The notes under the pieces were generated by a model. The model ran no database searches and was not told the DNA's origin. It saw nothing but the letters and a program-made list of their open reading frames with translations. This document shows, piece by piece, positions 1 to 8,125 of a stretch of 64,000 nucleotides of DNA. Source of the stretch: Rhodocyclaceae bacterium (lineage in GTDB: Bacteria > Pseudomonadota > Gammaproteobacteria > Burkholderiales > Ga0077523); the NCBI GenBank assembly GCA_020248405.1, contig JADCHQ010000002.1:56712-120711 (forward strand). The letters are read 5' to 3'. The first letter of the stretch is position 1, and each line of letters starts with the position of its first letter. The translations under genes and the position numbers were made by a program.

Positions 1-2
1 GG

Positions 3-704
3 CACAATGCCAATGCCGCAGGTCTTGCCGCCACTGGCGAGACCGATCCTGCCCGGGCCATGGGCGTCAACACCATCGGCCTGTTCAACGTGCTGGAGGC
101 GGCGCGCCGCCGCGGTGTCCGGCGCGCCCTGGTGACTGGCTCGCTCGTGGCCTTCGGTCCGGCAGCCCTGTATGCCGAGACACACATTGACGAGACCGCG
201 GCGCCGCATCCCACCACGGGCTATGGACTGTCCAAGACCATGGGGGAGCAGGTAGCCCAGTACTTCATCGACCGGTACGGCATGGAAGTGATCACCTTCC
301 GGTTGTCCGTGGTGTTCGGCCCGGGCCGCTGGTACGGCGGCGTGATCGCGGCCCTCAACGGGTTGCTGGCGGATGCCGCCCCCGGCAGGAAGGACAGCAT
401 CCAGGTGCCCGCCGAGCCCTTTGATCTGGTGCATGTGAAGGATGTGGCCACGGCTCTGCGGCTGGCGGTGGATGCCGGCCGGCCGCTGGAACGGCTTTAC
501 CACCTGAACAGCTTCACCACCACCTACGCCGAGTTGGTGCGTGCCATCGAACGCCAGGTGCCTGGATACGAGGTGGCCTGCACCACCACGCCGGCGCCGA
601 TCGTGTTCCCGCTGATGAACTTCGACCGCATCCGGCGTGACCTTGGCTACGTTCCCGCCTATGACGTGGACCTGGCCATCGCCGACTGCCTGAAGGCTCG
701 CTGA
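3..704 (+). CDS. NAD(P)-dependent epimerase/dehydratase family protein, 5' truncated by window edge
   Basis: The reading frame is open to the left edge, so the true start lies outside the window; the first internal ATG is at 60. The protein is the C-terminal part of an extended short-chain dehydrogenase. It has the segment Gly-Val-Asn-Thr-Ile-Gly before an Asn-Val-Leu-Glu-Ala-Ala helix, and a YGLSK sequence that supplies the catalytic Tyr-xxx-Lys pair. The N-terminal glycine-rich NAD site is missing because of the edge. It precedes the hydratase gene by 32 bases on the same strand, so it is probably part of that operon. Substrate unknown; a sugar-nucleotide or hydroxy-acid-type substrate is only inferred from the family. 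Confidence 0.85.
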   Translation, partial: HNANAAGLAATGETDPARAMGVNTIGLFNVLEAARRRGVRRALVTGSLVAFGPAALYAETHIDETAAPHPTTGYGLSKTMGEQVAQYFIDRYGMEVITFRLSVVFGPGRWYGGVIAALNGLLADAAPGRKDSIQVPAEPFDLVHVKDVATALRLAVDAGRPLERLYHLNSFTTTYAELVRAIERQVPGYEVACTTTPAPIVFPLMNFDRIRRDLGYVPAYDVDLAIADCLKAR

Positions 705-736
705 GCCGCCACACCCGAACTGCCGCAGGAGAGGCC

Positions 737-1519
737 ATGAAGCCCGAGTTACTGGAGAAGCTGGGAGACGCGCTGTTTGACGCGTGGCGCATGCGGCAGC
801 CTGTGGCGCCGCTGACGCAGGCGCACCCGGAGATGACCATCGACGACGCCTATGCCGTGCAGCAGCGCATGATCGCCCGCCGGCGCGACTCCGGGCCCCG
901 GGTGGTGGGCAAGAAGATCGGCCTTACCAGCAAGGTCGTGCAGAGCATGCTCGGGGTGGACCAACCGGACTTCGGCTACCTGTTGTCGGACATCGTGTGC
1001 GCCGATGGCGATGCCATTTCGGCGCAGGCGTTGATCGCCCCGAAGATCGAGGGAGAAATCGCATTCGTGCTCAAGAGCACGCTCGCGGGGCCCGGCGTAG
1101 GCTCGGCGGACGTCCTGAGGGCCACCGAGTTCGTGGCGCCGTGCTTTGAGGTGGTGGATTCGCGCATCCTGGACTGGAAGATCCGCATCCAGGATACCGT
1201 TGCCGACAACGCCTCCGCAGGGCTGTTCGTGCTCGGAGGCACCGTCGCCGATCCGCGCCGCCTGGACCTCGCGCTGTGCGGCATGGTGATCGAGAAGAAC
1301 GGCGAGGTCGTGGCCACCGGCGCCGGTGCCGCGGCACTGGGCTCGCCCGTGAACGCCGTGGCGTGGCTGGCCAACCGCCTGGGGCAACTGGGCATCGCGC
1401 TGGAGGCGGGGGAAGTAATCCTGTCCGGATCGCTCGCAGCGATGCTGCCGGCCAGGACCGGGGACATCTTCCGGTGCAGCCTCGGGGGCATCGGGACCGT
1501 GTCCACTCGTTTCGCGTGA
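737..1519 (+). CDS. dmpE: 2-oxopent-4-enoate (2-hydroxypenta-2,4-dienoate) hydratase, DmpE/MhpD type
   Basis: The 260-residue product hydrates 2-hydroxypenta-2,4-dienoate to 4-hydroxy-2-oxovalerate in meta-cleavage pathways. Recognition rests on family-typical blocks: VGKKIGLTSK near residue 56, EGEIAFVL near 105, CFEVVDSRI near 135, IQDTVADNAS near 150 and a GSPVNAVAWLANRLG stretch near 200. These follow Pseudomonas DmpE closely from memory. The length matches the family. A Shine-Dalgarno-like AGGAGAGG lies just before the ATG. The next gene, 13 bases on, is a paralogue of the same fold that catalyses the preceding step. No ring-cleavage dioxygenase or 4-hydroxy-2-oxovalerate aldolase lies in the window, so the rest of the pathway must be elsewhere. 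Confidence 0.85.
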   Translation: MKPELLEKLGDALFDAWRMRQPVAPLTQAHPEMTIDDAYAVQQRMIARRRDSGPRVVGKKIGLTSKVVQSMLGVDQPDFGYLLSDIVCADGDAISAQALIAPKIEGEIAFVLKSTLAGPGVGSADVLRATEFVAPCFEVVDSRILDWKIRIQDTVADNASAGLFVLGGTVADPRRLDLALCGMVIEKNGEVVATGAGAAALGSPVNAVAWLANRLGQLGIALEAGEVILSGSLAAMLPARTGDIFRCSLGGIGTVSTRFA

Positions 1520-1532
1520 CCGGAGGGCCACG

Positions 1533-2324
1533 ATGGCACTCACCGTCGACGTCATTGAGCAGCTCGCCGCCGAACTGGACGCAGCCCATCAGGAGCGCAG
1601 GGAGATCGTCAAGATCACGGAGAATCAGCCCGCGCTCGACGAGAAGGACGCCTACGACATCCAGTACGCCATCCGCCGGCGGCGCCTGGCGCGCGGGCAC
1701 CGCGTGGCGGGGCTGAAGATGGGCCTGACCTCGCGGGCCAAGATGAAGCAGATGGGGGTCGAGAAGCCGATCTTCGGTTTCATGACGGAGGACTTCGCGC
1801 TGGCACCGGGCGCAGAGGTACCGGTGGGGCGCTACATCCATCCAAGCGTCGAGCCTGAGATCGTGTTCGTGACCCGGCCGGCGCTGCGGGGTCCAGGCTG
1901 CCACGCGGCTTCGGTGCTCGCCGCCACCGATTTCGTCGCTGCCGGGATCGAGCTGCTGGATTCCCGCTATCGGGACTTCAAGTTCGACCTGAACAGCGTG
2001 ATCGCGGACAACACCTCCGCCGCGGGATTCGCGGTGGGCGACTGCGTCCGGGATGCCCGTGAGCTGGACCTGGCCACGCTCGGCGTGGTGTTCGAGAAGA
2101 ACGGCGAGATCGTCGCCGTCGGCGCCGGCGCTGCTGTGCTCGGCAACCCGGCCGCCAGCGTCGCGATGCTCGCCAACATGCTCGCCGAGCGCGGCGAGGA
2201 GCTTCCCGCCGGCAGCATGCTGCTGACCGGTGGCATCACCGAGGCCATCGCCGTCGCGCCGGGGGACCACGTCTGCCTCCGGGTCCAGAACCTGGGGCCG
2301 GTTTCGCTGCGCTTCGTGCCGTGA
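1533..2324 (+). CDS. dmpH: 4-oxalocrotonate decarboxylase, DmpH/XylI type
   Basis: A 263-residue paralogue of the preceding hydratase. It resembles the decarboxylase that turns 2-oxohex-3-enedioate into 2-hydroxypenta-2,4-dienoate. Diagnostic stretches are GLKMGLTSRAKMKQMGVE near 63, PIFGFMTEDF near 81, GPGCHAASVLAATDFV near 115, ELLDSRYRDFKFD near 140 and GNPAASVAMLANMLAERGEE near 205. The KMGLTS...KM.QMGVE form is typical of DmpH rather than DmpE. In Pseudomonas the decarboxylase and hydratase form a complex, and the tandem arrangement here agrees with that. Start at ATG 1533, preceded by GGAGGG. The order (hydratase first, decarboxylase second) differs from classical dmp operons. Confidence 0.83.
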   Translation: MALTVDVIEQLAAELDAAHQERREIVKITENQPALDEKDAYDIQYAIRRRRLARGHRVAGLKMGLTSRAKMKQMGVEKPIFGFMTEDFALAPGAEVPVGRYIHPSVEPEIVFVTRPALRGPGCHAASVLAATDFVAAGIELLDSRYRDFKFDLNSVIADNTSAAGFAVGDCVRDARELDLATLGVVFEKNGEIVAVGAGAAVLGNPAASVAMLANMLAERGEELPAGSMLLTGGITEAIAVAPGDHVCLRVQNLGPVSLRFVP

Positions 2325-2406
2325 ACGTCCGGACTGAGCCCCGTCCCGGGGCGGGCAAGGCACCGAGCCCGCCGAAAGACCGCGGTTGACCTGCCGAGGG
2401 CGCCCG

Positions 2407-3399
2407 ATGGCACGAATCCAGGACATCCGTACTACGCCCGTGCTGGCACCCCTCGCCCGACCTCTGCGCAGCGCCTCGGGGTTCATCGAGAAGATGCCGC
2501 TGGTCATCATCGACGTGGTCACCGACGAGGGCGCGGAGGGCACTGCCTACGCCCAGGTGTACTTCCCGGAACTGCTTCCGGCGCTCGATCGCACCATCGC
2601 CGGCATGGCCGGCATGATTGCGGGCATGCCGCTCGTGCCGCGCGACCTGCAAGCCCTTCTCCGCCGGCGCTGCCGACTGTTCGGTCTCAAGAATCTCATG
2701 GGGGCTGCGCTCGGCGGGCTCGACCTGACGCTGTGGGATGCCTGGGCGAGAAGCCTGGGGCAGCCCCTCGCCGCGGCCATCGGTGCCAGTCCGCGCCCCC
2801 ACAGGAATTACCACAGCACGGGCATGTACGACGAGCACACCGTGGCCGCGATCGCGGCGGAGACCCTCGATCGCGGGTTCGCCGGCCTCAAGGTCAAGAT
2901 GGGCTTTTCCGATTTCGCGCTGGACCTCGCGGTGGTAAGCGCCGCACGCCGCCGGCTGGGCGACGGCGGCGCCCTCATGATCGACTACAACCAGTCTCTT
3001 GATCCGGTGGAGGCGTTACGGCGCTGTCGGGCGCTGGATGACGAGGGCCTGGAGTGGATCGAGGAGCCCGTCGCTGCCGACGACCTCGAAGGCTGTGCGC
3101 GCATCGCCGCGGCCGTGAAGACCCCGATCCAGATCGGGGAGAGCTTCCACGCACCCCAGGAGATGCTGCTGGCGATCCGGGAACAGGCCATGGACCTCGT
3201 GATGCCCGACGCCCAGCTGATCCACGGGGTGACCGGATTCCTGGAGGCGTCGGCACTGGCGGACACCGCCGGCATTCCCATGTCGTCCCACATGTTCGTT
3301 GAGGCGAGCGCCCATCTGCCGTGCGCCACGCCCACGGCGCACTGGCTGGAATACATGGACGTGGCTGGCCTGCTGCAGCGGCAGACGATCGTGGTCTAG
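2407..3399 (+). CDS. Mandelate racemase-like enolase-superfamily enzyme, interrupted by an in-frame TAG
   Basis: The start is set at ATG 2407, with GAGGG seven bases upstream. Enolase-superfamily and specifically mandelate-racemase catalytic residues are visible: K162 and K164 (KVK), D193 in IDYNQS, E219 in WIEEP, E245 in IGES, D268 in MPDA, H295 in SSHMF and E315 in HWLEY. Each sits two positions before the P. putida mandelate racemase equivalent (K164, K166, D195, E221, E247, D270, H297, E317; from memory). Family knowledge predicts 1,1-proton transfer at the alpha carbon of an alpha-hydroxy acid. The frame stops at TAG 3397-3399 after 330 residues, but family-like sequence continues in frame for 26 more codons. 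The protein as read therefore lacks the usual C-terminal strand segment. It could act on another aromatic or sugar acid. Confidence 0.8.
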   Translation: MARIQDIRTTPVLAPLARPLRSASGFIEKMPLVIIDVVTDEGAEGTAYAQVYFPELLPALDRTIAGMAGMIAGMPLVPRDLQALLRRRCRLFGLKNLMGAALGGLDLTLWDAWARSLGQPLAAAIGASPRPHRNYHSTGMYDEHTVAAIAAETLDRGFAGLKVKMGFSDFALDLAVVSAARRRLGDGGALMIDYNQSLDPVEALRRCRALDDEGLEWIEEPVAADDLEGCARIAAAVKTPIQIGESFHAPQEMLLAIREQAMDLVMPDAQLIHGVTGFLEASALADTAGIPMSSHMFVEASAHLPCATPTAHWLEYMDVAGLLQRQTIVV

Positions 3400-3480
3400 G
3401 AGGGCGTGGTGGTGCCGCGCGGGCCCGGCATGGGTATCGATTGGGACCGGGAACGGGTCGAGCGGCATCGACTCGCCTAG
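3397..3480 (+). other. In-frame continuation of the mandelate racemase-like gene beyond the TAG codon
   Basis: After TAG 3397-3399 the same frame reads EGVVVPRGPGMGIDWDRE and then about eight more residues to TAG 3478-3480. Mandelate-racemase family C-termini have an EGG..(I)P..PG.GI.W pattern at this point, so this looks like the genuine C-terminus. With the TAG counted as a residue the product would be 357 long, which fits the 359-residue P. putida enzyme and the constant offset of two in the catalytic residues. Explanations are a nonsense mutation, a base-calling error or readthrough; the sequence alone cannot choose. Confidence 0.7.
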
Positions 3481-3509
3481 GGGACATGGGTCCGCCCGGC
3501 CCCACGAAG

Positions 3510-4829
3510 CTACTGCATCAGCCGAACCAGCCAGAGCGAGAGGGCGGGGAAGAACACCAGCAGCAGCACCCGGCAGGCATCCGACACCAGGAAGGGCGCC
3601 ACGCCGCGGAAGGCGGTGGCCATGGGGATGTCGCGGGCGATGCCTGTGATGATGTAGACGTTCATGCCCACGGGGGGGGTGATCAGGCCGATCTCCACCA
3701 CCATGAGCGCCAGCACGCCGAACCACACCGCCTTTTCCGTGGGCGCAAGACCCCACAGGTCCAGTCCCATGATCATGGGAAAGAAGATTGGGATGGTCAG
3801 CAGGATCATGGACAGGCTGTCCATGACGCAGCCGAGCACCACGTAGACGGCGATTACCGCCAGCAACACCGCCAGTGGCGGCAATCCCGCACCCTGCACG
3901 GCGGCCGCCAGGTTGGCCGGCAGCTGCGACAGCGCCAGGAAGGCATTGAGCAGGTCGGCACCCAGCAGGATGAGGAAGATCATGCCCGTGGATTGGGCGG
4001 TGGACAGCATGGCGTCCGCCAGTGCGCGCAGCCCGAGCCCGCGCGCCACGGCCAGCACCAGCGTGGCCGCGGTGCCGATGGCCGCGCCCTCGGTGGCGTT
4101 GAACCAGCCTAGATACATGCCGCCCAGCATCACGGCGAAGATCGCCGCGATGGGCCAGACCTGCCCTAACGCGGCCAGTCGTTCCTGCCCCGAGTGTCGC
4201 GGCCCGGCCGGGCCGCTGCCGGGCTTCAGGCGGACCACGACGGCGATGGTGGCGAGGTAGCCGGCGGCGGCCAGCAGTCCGGGGATGAAGGCCGCCGTGA
4301 ACAGGACCGCGATGTTCTGCTCGGCCAGGATGGCGTAGATCGCGAGCACGATGGACGGCGGGATCAGGATGCCGAGCGTGCCGCCGGCGGCCAGGGTACC
4401 GGCCGCGAGCCCCGGGTCGTAGCGGTAGCGACGCAGTTCGGGCAGCGCCACCTGGCCCATGGTGGCTGCCGTTGCCAGCGAGGAGCCGCAGATGGCGCCG
4501 AACGCCGCGCAGGCGCCCACCGCCGCCATGGCGATGCCGCCACGGAAGTGGCCGATGAAGGCATTGGCCGCGCGGAACAGCGCTGCGGACAGGCCGCCGC
4601 GCGAGGCGAGGTTGCCCATCAGCAGGAACAGCGGCACCACCGAGAGATCGTAGTTTGCGAAGCGGCCGAAGGGCGCCGACTTGAGATGGGCGAGCAGCGG
4701 ATCCCAGCCCTGCAGCGTGGCGTAGCCGCCCAGGCCGCCGGCGAGCATGGCGATGGCGATGGGCACCCGTAGCGCCAGCAGGGCCAGCATGCCCCCCAGA
4801 ACCCACAGGGCCAGCGCATTACCGCTCAA
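3510..4829 (-). CDS. dctM: TRAP transporter large permease (DctM)
   Basis: This is the large membrane subunit of a tripartite ATP-independent periplasmic transporter, normally about 430 residues with about 12 membrane helices; this frame gives 439. Hydrophobic segments run throughout. DctM-type blocks include VVPLFLLMGNLASRGGL, GAICGSSLATAATMG and LIPPSIVLAIYAILAEQNI. The frame is open further upstream, but that part only mirrors dctQ in another register. I place the start at TTG 4829, which overlaps the dctQ stop codon in a TTGA arrangement and suggests translational coupling; the next ATG is 13 codons in. It is last in a dctP-dctQ-dctM operon facing the hydratase/decarboxylase operon. The substrate is probably an organic acid, inferred from the family. 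Confidence 0.88.
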   Translation of the reverse strand: MSGNALALWVLGGMLALLALRVPIAIAMLAGGLGGYATLQGWDPLLAHLKSAPFGRFANYDLSVVPLFLLMGNLASRGGLSAALFRAANAFIGHFRGGIAMAAVGACAAFGAICGSSLATAATMGQVALPELRRYRYDPGLAAGTLAAGGTLGILIPPSIVLAIYAILAEQNIAVLFTAAFIPGLLAAAGYLATIAVVVRLKPGSGPAGPRHSGQERLAALGQVWPIAAIFAVMLGGMYLGWFNATEGAAIGTAATLVLAVARGLGLRALADAMLSTAQSTGMIFLILLGADLLNAFLALSQLPANLAAAVQGAGLPPLAVLLAVIAVYVVLGCVMDSLSMILLTIPIFFPMIMGLDLWGLAPTEKAVWFGVLALMVVEIGLITPPVGMNVYIITGIARDIPMATAFRGVAPFLVSDACRVLLLVFFPALSLWLVRLMQ

Positions 4830-5287
4830 GACCGCGGCGCCCCATGGAAGGCGGTGTAGAGGCCTGTCAGCGCCAGCAGCGCGAAGCACGGCACCATGCC
4901 CGCGTAGGCGATCCACAGCGGGATCCCCAGGAGCATGCTTTCCTCGCCGCTGGCGCGCATGGCCAGCACGCCGGCGCCGAGGCGCCAGGCGAGCAGCGCG
5001 GCGCAGCCGGCCAACAGCGACGCGCCCAGGGCATCGAGGCTGCGCCTGAAGGGCGCGGGCGCCCGCAGGGTGAAGAAGTCCACGATCACGTGGCCACGCA
5101 GCATCTGGGTGAGCGGCAGGAAAGCGCTCACGCAAACGGCCATCCCGAGTTGCACCCACTCGTAGTCGCCCACCACGGGCGCGTCGAACAGCCGCCGGCC
5201 TATGATGCTACACACCGAAAGGCCCATCATGGCCAGCAGCAGCGCAGCGCCAGCCATCGCCAGCGCCTGGCTCAGGCGCAGCAGCAT
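4826..5287 (-). CDS. dctQ: TRAP transporter small permease (DctQ)
   Basis: A small four-helix membrane protein of the TRAP system, 153 residues from ATG 5287. DctQ features are the first helix after LLRLSQALAMAG, the VCSIIGRRLFDAPVVGDYEW segment, and LTQMLRGHVIVDFF with the family's conserved (R/K)GxHI-like turn. A GTG at 5350 would add 21 residues that also look plausible (ELPTGPAGR) and would begin 11 bases after the dctP stop, so the exact start is uncertain. It sits between dctP and dctM and overlaps dctM by four bases. Confidence 0.85.
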   Translation of the reverse strand: MLLRLSQALAMAGAALLLAMMGLSVCSIIGRRLFDAPVVGDYEWVQLGMAVCVSAFLPLTQMLRGHVIVDFFTLRAPAPFRRSLDALGASLLAGCAALLAWRLGAGVLAMRASGEESMLLGIPLWIAYAGMVPCFALLALTGLYTAFHGAPRS

Positions 5288-5361
5288 TCTCCCGGCGGGA
5301 CCGGTCGGCAGTTCGCTGGACAGGTCCTGCGCCGGGGTGGCGTCCTGCACAGCGCGGTTGC

Positions 5362-6381
5362 CTAGCGGCTGCGCTTGGCGATCAGCTCGCGCGCGGTGGC
5401 GAGCAGGGCGGCTCCATCGGCGCCGCGGCCGTTCATGTCCTTCACCCAGCCGTCGGTGACCGGCTGGGCGGCCTTGCGCCACGCCTCCACCTCCGCGGCG
5501 GGGATGGTGAGGATGGTGTTGCCCGAGGCGCTGGCGCGGCCGTTGGCGTCTGACTCCACAAAGGCGCGCGCGGCCCGGGCGGACAGCTCGGGGCCGCTCT
5601 CGGCGTCGATGATCTTCTTCAGGTCTGGCGGCAGTGAGGCGTAGCGCCCCTTGTTCATGGCAAGCAGGAACACAGTGGTGTAGAGCGCCGGCTGGGATTT
5701 GTCGAACTCGGAGTGGAACTTCACCAGTTCCTGCACCTTCAGCGCCGGCACCACCTCCCAGGGCAGCACGGCGCCGTCGATCACGCCCTTGGATAGCGAC
5801 TCGGCCACCTGGGGCACGGGCATGCCCACGGGCGTGGCGCCGAAGGCGGCCAGCATCCGGGTCGTGAGCCGGGTGGGTGCGCGCAGCTTCAGGCCCCGGA
5901 AGTCGGCCAGCGTGCGCACCGGCTTCTTCGCCACGTGCAGCACGCCGCCGCCGTGGGGGTGCAGGGCGAGCACCTTCACGTCGGCGAACTCCTCGGCCGC
6001 CGGGCCGGCGGCGAAGTCCCACATGGCCCGGGCGGTGGCCTCGGCGTCGGTCATGATAAAGGGCAGCTCGAACACCTCGGTCTTCGGGAAGCGGCCGGCT
6101 GTGTAGCCGGTGACCGTCCACACCACGTCCGCCACCCCGTCCTTCGCCTGATCGTAGAGCCGGGCGGGCGTGCCGCCCATTTGCATGGCAGGGAATACCT
6201 GGCACTTCATGCGTCCGGCGGAGGCCTTCTCGATACGCTCGCACCAGGGCAGCACCACCTTCTGGTGGCCGGTGGAAGGCGGCGGCAGGAAGTGGTGTAC
6301 CTTGAGGGTCACCTCCTGGGCGGCGGCGGGCACGGCAGCGAGCAGCGCGGCCAGGAAGGCCGCGCGCAGCGGGTGGTTCAC
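5362..6381 (-). CDS. dctP: TRAP transporter periplasmic substrate-binding protein (DctP)
   Basis: A 339-residue secreted solute receptor. The start is GTG 6381, preceded by a strong GGAGG. An N-terminal signal peptide (hydrophobic core AAFLAALLAAVPAAA) ends near residue 21. The mature part begins EVTLKVHHFLPPPST, and DctP blocks follow: WTVTGYTAGRFPKTEVFELPF, the FRGLKLRAPTRLTTRM hinge with the conserved Arg that binds ligand carboxylates, and KGVIDGAVLPWEVV. It is first in the dctPQM operon. The ligand is probably a carboxylate, given the Arg; its placement opposite the aromatic-acid genes hints at an aromatic or hydroxy acid, which is inference. Confidence 0.9.
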   Translation of the reverse strand: MNHPLRAAFLAALLAAVPAAAQEVTLKVHHFLPPPSTGHQKVVLPWCERIEKASAGRMKCQVFPAMQMGGTPARLYDQAKDGVADVVWTVTGYTAGRFPKTEVFELPFIMTDAEATARAMWDFAAGPAAEEFADVKVLALHPHGGGVLHVAKKPVRTLADFRGLKLRAPTRLTTRMLAAFGATPVGMPVPQVAESLSKGVIDGAVLPWEVVPALKVQELVKFHSEFDKSQPALYTTVFLLAMNKGRYASLPPDLKKIIDAESGPELSARAARAFVESDANGRASASGNTILTIPAAEVEAWRKAAQPVTDGWVKDMNGRGADGAALLATARELIAKRSR

Positions 6382-6415
6382 GGATGTTCCTCCGGTTGAC
6401 GATGCGACCTCGAGG

Positions 6416-7006
6416 TCACATCGGGCAGGTGTCCTTGTAGATGGAGTTCTTCGGCTGCGCGAACAGGCGCCGCACCATGGGCTCGAAGAACTCCAGCGGC
6501 GCGCAGTCCACGTGGGGATCGAAGGCGCGGTTGTCGTACAGGTCCACGAAGCGCGCCGTGCGCTCGAAACAGGTATGGCCGCGAAACTGCTCGCGCATGT
6601 TGCGGTCCAGCCCGATGTGGTGGAAGAAGTTGTAGCCCTGGAAGATGCCGTGCTTCTCCACCATCCAGTGGTTCTCCGCGGACACGAAGGCCTTGAGGAT
6701 GGAGGCGCTCACGTCGGGGTGGTTCCACGAGCCCAGCGTGTCGCCGATGTCGTGCAGCAGCGCGCACACCACGGTTTCCTCGTCCTCGCCGTTGCGATGG
6801 GCGAGGGTGGCCGTGAGCAGGGAATGCTGCAGCCGGTCCACGGCGAAGCCGCCGCTGTCTCCGCCCAGCAGCCTGAGGTGGGCGAGGATCCGGTCGGGCA
6901 GCTCGCGCGCGAAGGGCACGTAGCGGGTGGTGATGATCTCCCAGTCGGCCTTCGTGCTTTCGGACATGGTGTGGAACGAAGCCTTGGCGTCGAGCAGATC
7001 GCCCAT
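6416..7006 (-). CDS. HD-domain protein, possibly an HD-type diiron oxygenase or phosphohydrolase
   Basis: A 196-residue single-domain protein with HD metal ligands: a His in DRLQHSLLTA near residue 61, the HD pair in ALLHDIGD near residue 84, and a further His in WNHPD. A later conserved-looking block is WMVEKHGIFQGYNFFHH, followed by RGHTCFE and FDPHVDCAPLEFFEP. Size and layout resemble the PhnZ/TmpB group of HD mixed-valent diiron oxygenases, but the same fold also covers phosphohydrolases. No phosphonate genes are nearby, so the function is open. Start ATG 7006 has AGGGAGG six bases upstream. It sits 34 bases upstream of dctP on the same strand and could be co-transcribed with the transporter. 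Confidence 0.7.
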   Translation of the reverse strand: MGDLLDAKASFHTMSESTKADWEIITTRYVPFARELPDRILAHLRLLGGDSGGFAVDRLQHSLLTATLAHRNGEDEETVVCALLHDIGDTLGSWNHPDVSASILKAFVSAENHWMVEKHGIFQGYNFFHHIGLDRNMREQFRGHTCFERTARFVDLYDNRAFDPHVDCAPLEFFEPMVRRLFAQPKNSIYKDTCPM

Positions 7007-7115
7007 GTTGCACCTCCCTGGATCTCGTTATCGTGGCCGAAGTATAGCCGTGGCCTTGACGGCGGCGGCGGGCTTGGGCAGGGTGCGCCACTTTCCGCCA
7101 TCGGACTCTCTTGCC

Positions 7116-8117
7116 ATGACCCTCGCCACTGCCGCCCCGGCCACCACCAGCGTGGCCCAGCGCCTGCGCAGCCAGCTCTCCATCCCCGTGGTGGGGGCGC
7201 CGCTGTTCATCATCTCCAATCCGGATCTTGTCATCGCCCAGTGCATCGGCGGGGTGGTGGGCTCGTTTCCAGCCCTCAACGCGCGGCCCGCCGAGAAGCT
7301 CGACGAGTGGCTGCTGCAGATCAAGTCGGCCCTGGCGGCCCACCGCGCGGCCCATCCCGGCGCGAAGGTGGCGCCCTTCGCGGTGAACCAGATCATCCAC
7401 CCCTCCAACGACCGGCTGGCGCACGATATCGACGCCTGCGTGTGCCATGAGGTGCCCATCGTCATCACCAGCCTGAGCGCGCCCGGCACCATCGTGCCGC
7501 GCATTCATGGCTACGGCGGGCTGGTGTTCCACGACGTGATCAGCGTGCGTCACGCGAAGAAAGCGCTGGACGCCGGTGTGGACGGCCTCATCCTGGTGTG
7601 CGCGGGTGCAGGTGGTCACGCGGGGACGCTCAGCCCCTTTGCCCTGCTGCGGGAGGTTCGACGTTTCTACGATGGCGTGATCCTGCTGTCCGGGTCCATC
7701 ACCGACGGGGCTGGCGTGCTGGCGGCCGAGGCCATGGGGGCGGATTTCGCTTACGTGGGCACGCGCTTCATCGCCACCCGCGAGGCCAACGCCACGGAGG
7801 CCTACAAGCAGGGAATCGTCGCTGCGCAGGCCACCGACGTGGTGTACACCCCCTACTTCACCGGCGTGCATGGCAACTACCTTCGCCAGAGCATCGTCAA
7901 CGCCGGCCTCGATCCGGAAAACCTTCCCGAACGTGACAAGACCTCCATGGATTTCGGTACCGGCAAGGACAAGGGCGCCGGCAAGAAGCCCTGGAAGGAC
8001 ATCTGGGGCGTGGGCCAGGGGGTTGGCAACATCGAGGATGCACCCTCCACCGCCGAGGTGGTGGCCCGCCTGCGCCAGGAGTATGCGCTGGCGAGGGTAC
8101 GGCTGCTGCAGGGATGA
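7116..8117 (+). CDS. Nitronate monooxygenase / 2-nitropropane dioxygenase family flavoprotein
   Basis: A 333-residue FMN-dependent TIM-barrel protein. The frame is open upstream, but family similarity begins at ATG 7116 with a short Ala/Thr-rich lead, then SIPVVGAPLFIISNPDL. FMN-binding features are AGAGGHAG near residue 170, the LSGSITDG loop, and MGADFAYVGTRFIAT, which binds the phosphate. The AGAGGHAG His matches the family's catalytic His. Nitronate monooxygenases oxidise nitronates such as propionate 3-nitronate; many relatives have unknown substrates, some being enoyl reductases. It is divergent from the HD gene across a 109-base intergenic region. Confidence 0.82.
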   Translation: MTLATAAPATTSVAQRLRSQLSIPVVGAPLFIISNPDLVIAQCIGGVVGSFPALNARPAEKLDEWLLQIKSALAAHRAAHPGAKVAPFAVNQIIHPSNDRLAHDIDACVCHEVPIVITSLSAPGTIVPRIHGYGGLVFHDVISVRHAKKALDAGVDGLILVCAGAGGHAGTLSPFALLREVRRFYDGVILLSGSITDGAGVLAAEAMGADFAYVGTRFIATREANATEAYKQGIVAAQATDVVYTPYFTGVHGNYLRQSIVNAGLDPENLPERDKTSMDFGTGKDKGAGKKPWKDIWGVGQGVGNIEDAPSTAEVVARLRQEYALARVRLLQG

Positions 8118-8125
8118 GGCGCGGT

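Noticed and set aside
737..3480. A complete mandelate degradation operon
   Set aside because: No mandelate dehydrogenase, benzoylformate decarboxylase or benzaldehyde dehydrogenase is present; only a racemase-like gene.
4830..5159. N-terminal extension of the first DctM in an open frame
   Set aside because: The extension is Arg/Ala-rich, overlaps dctQ and lacks membrane segments; the family start fits TTG 4829.
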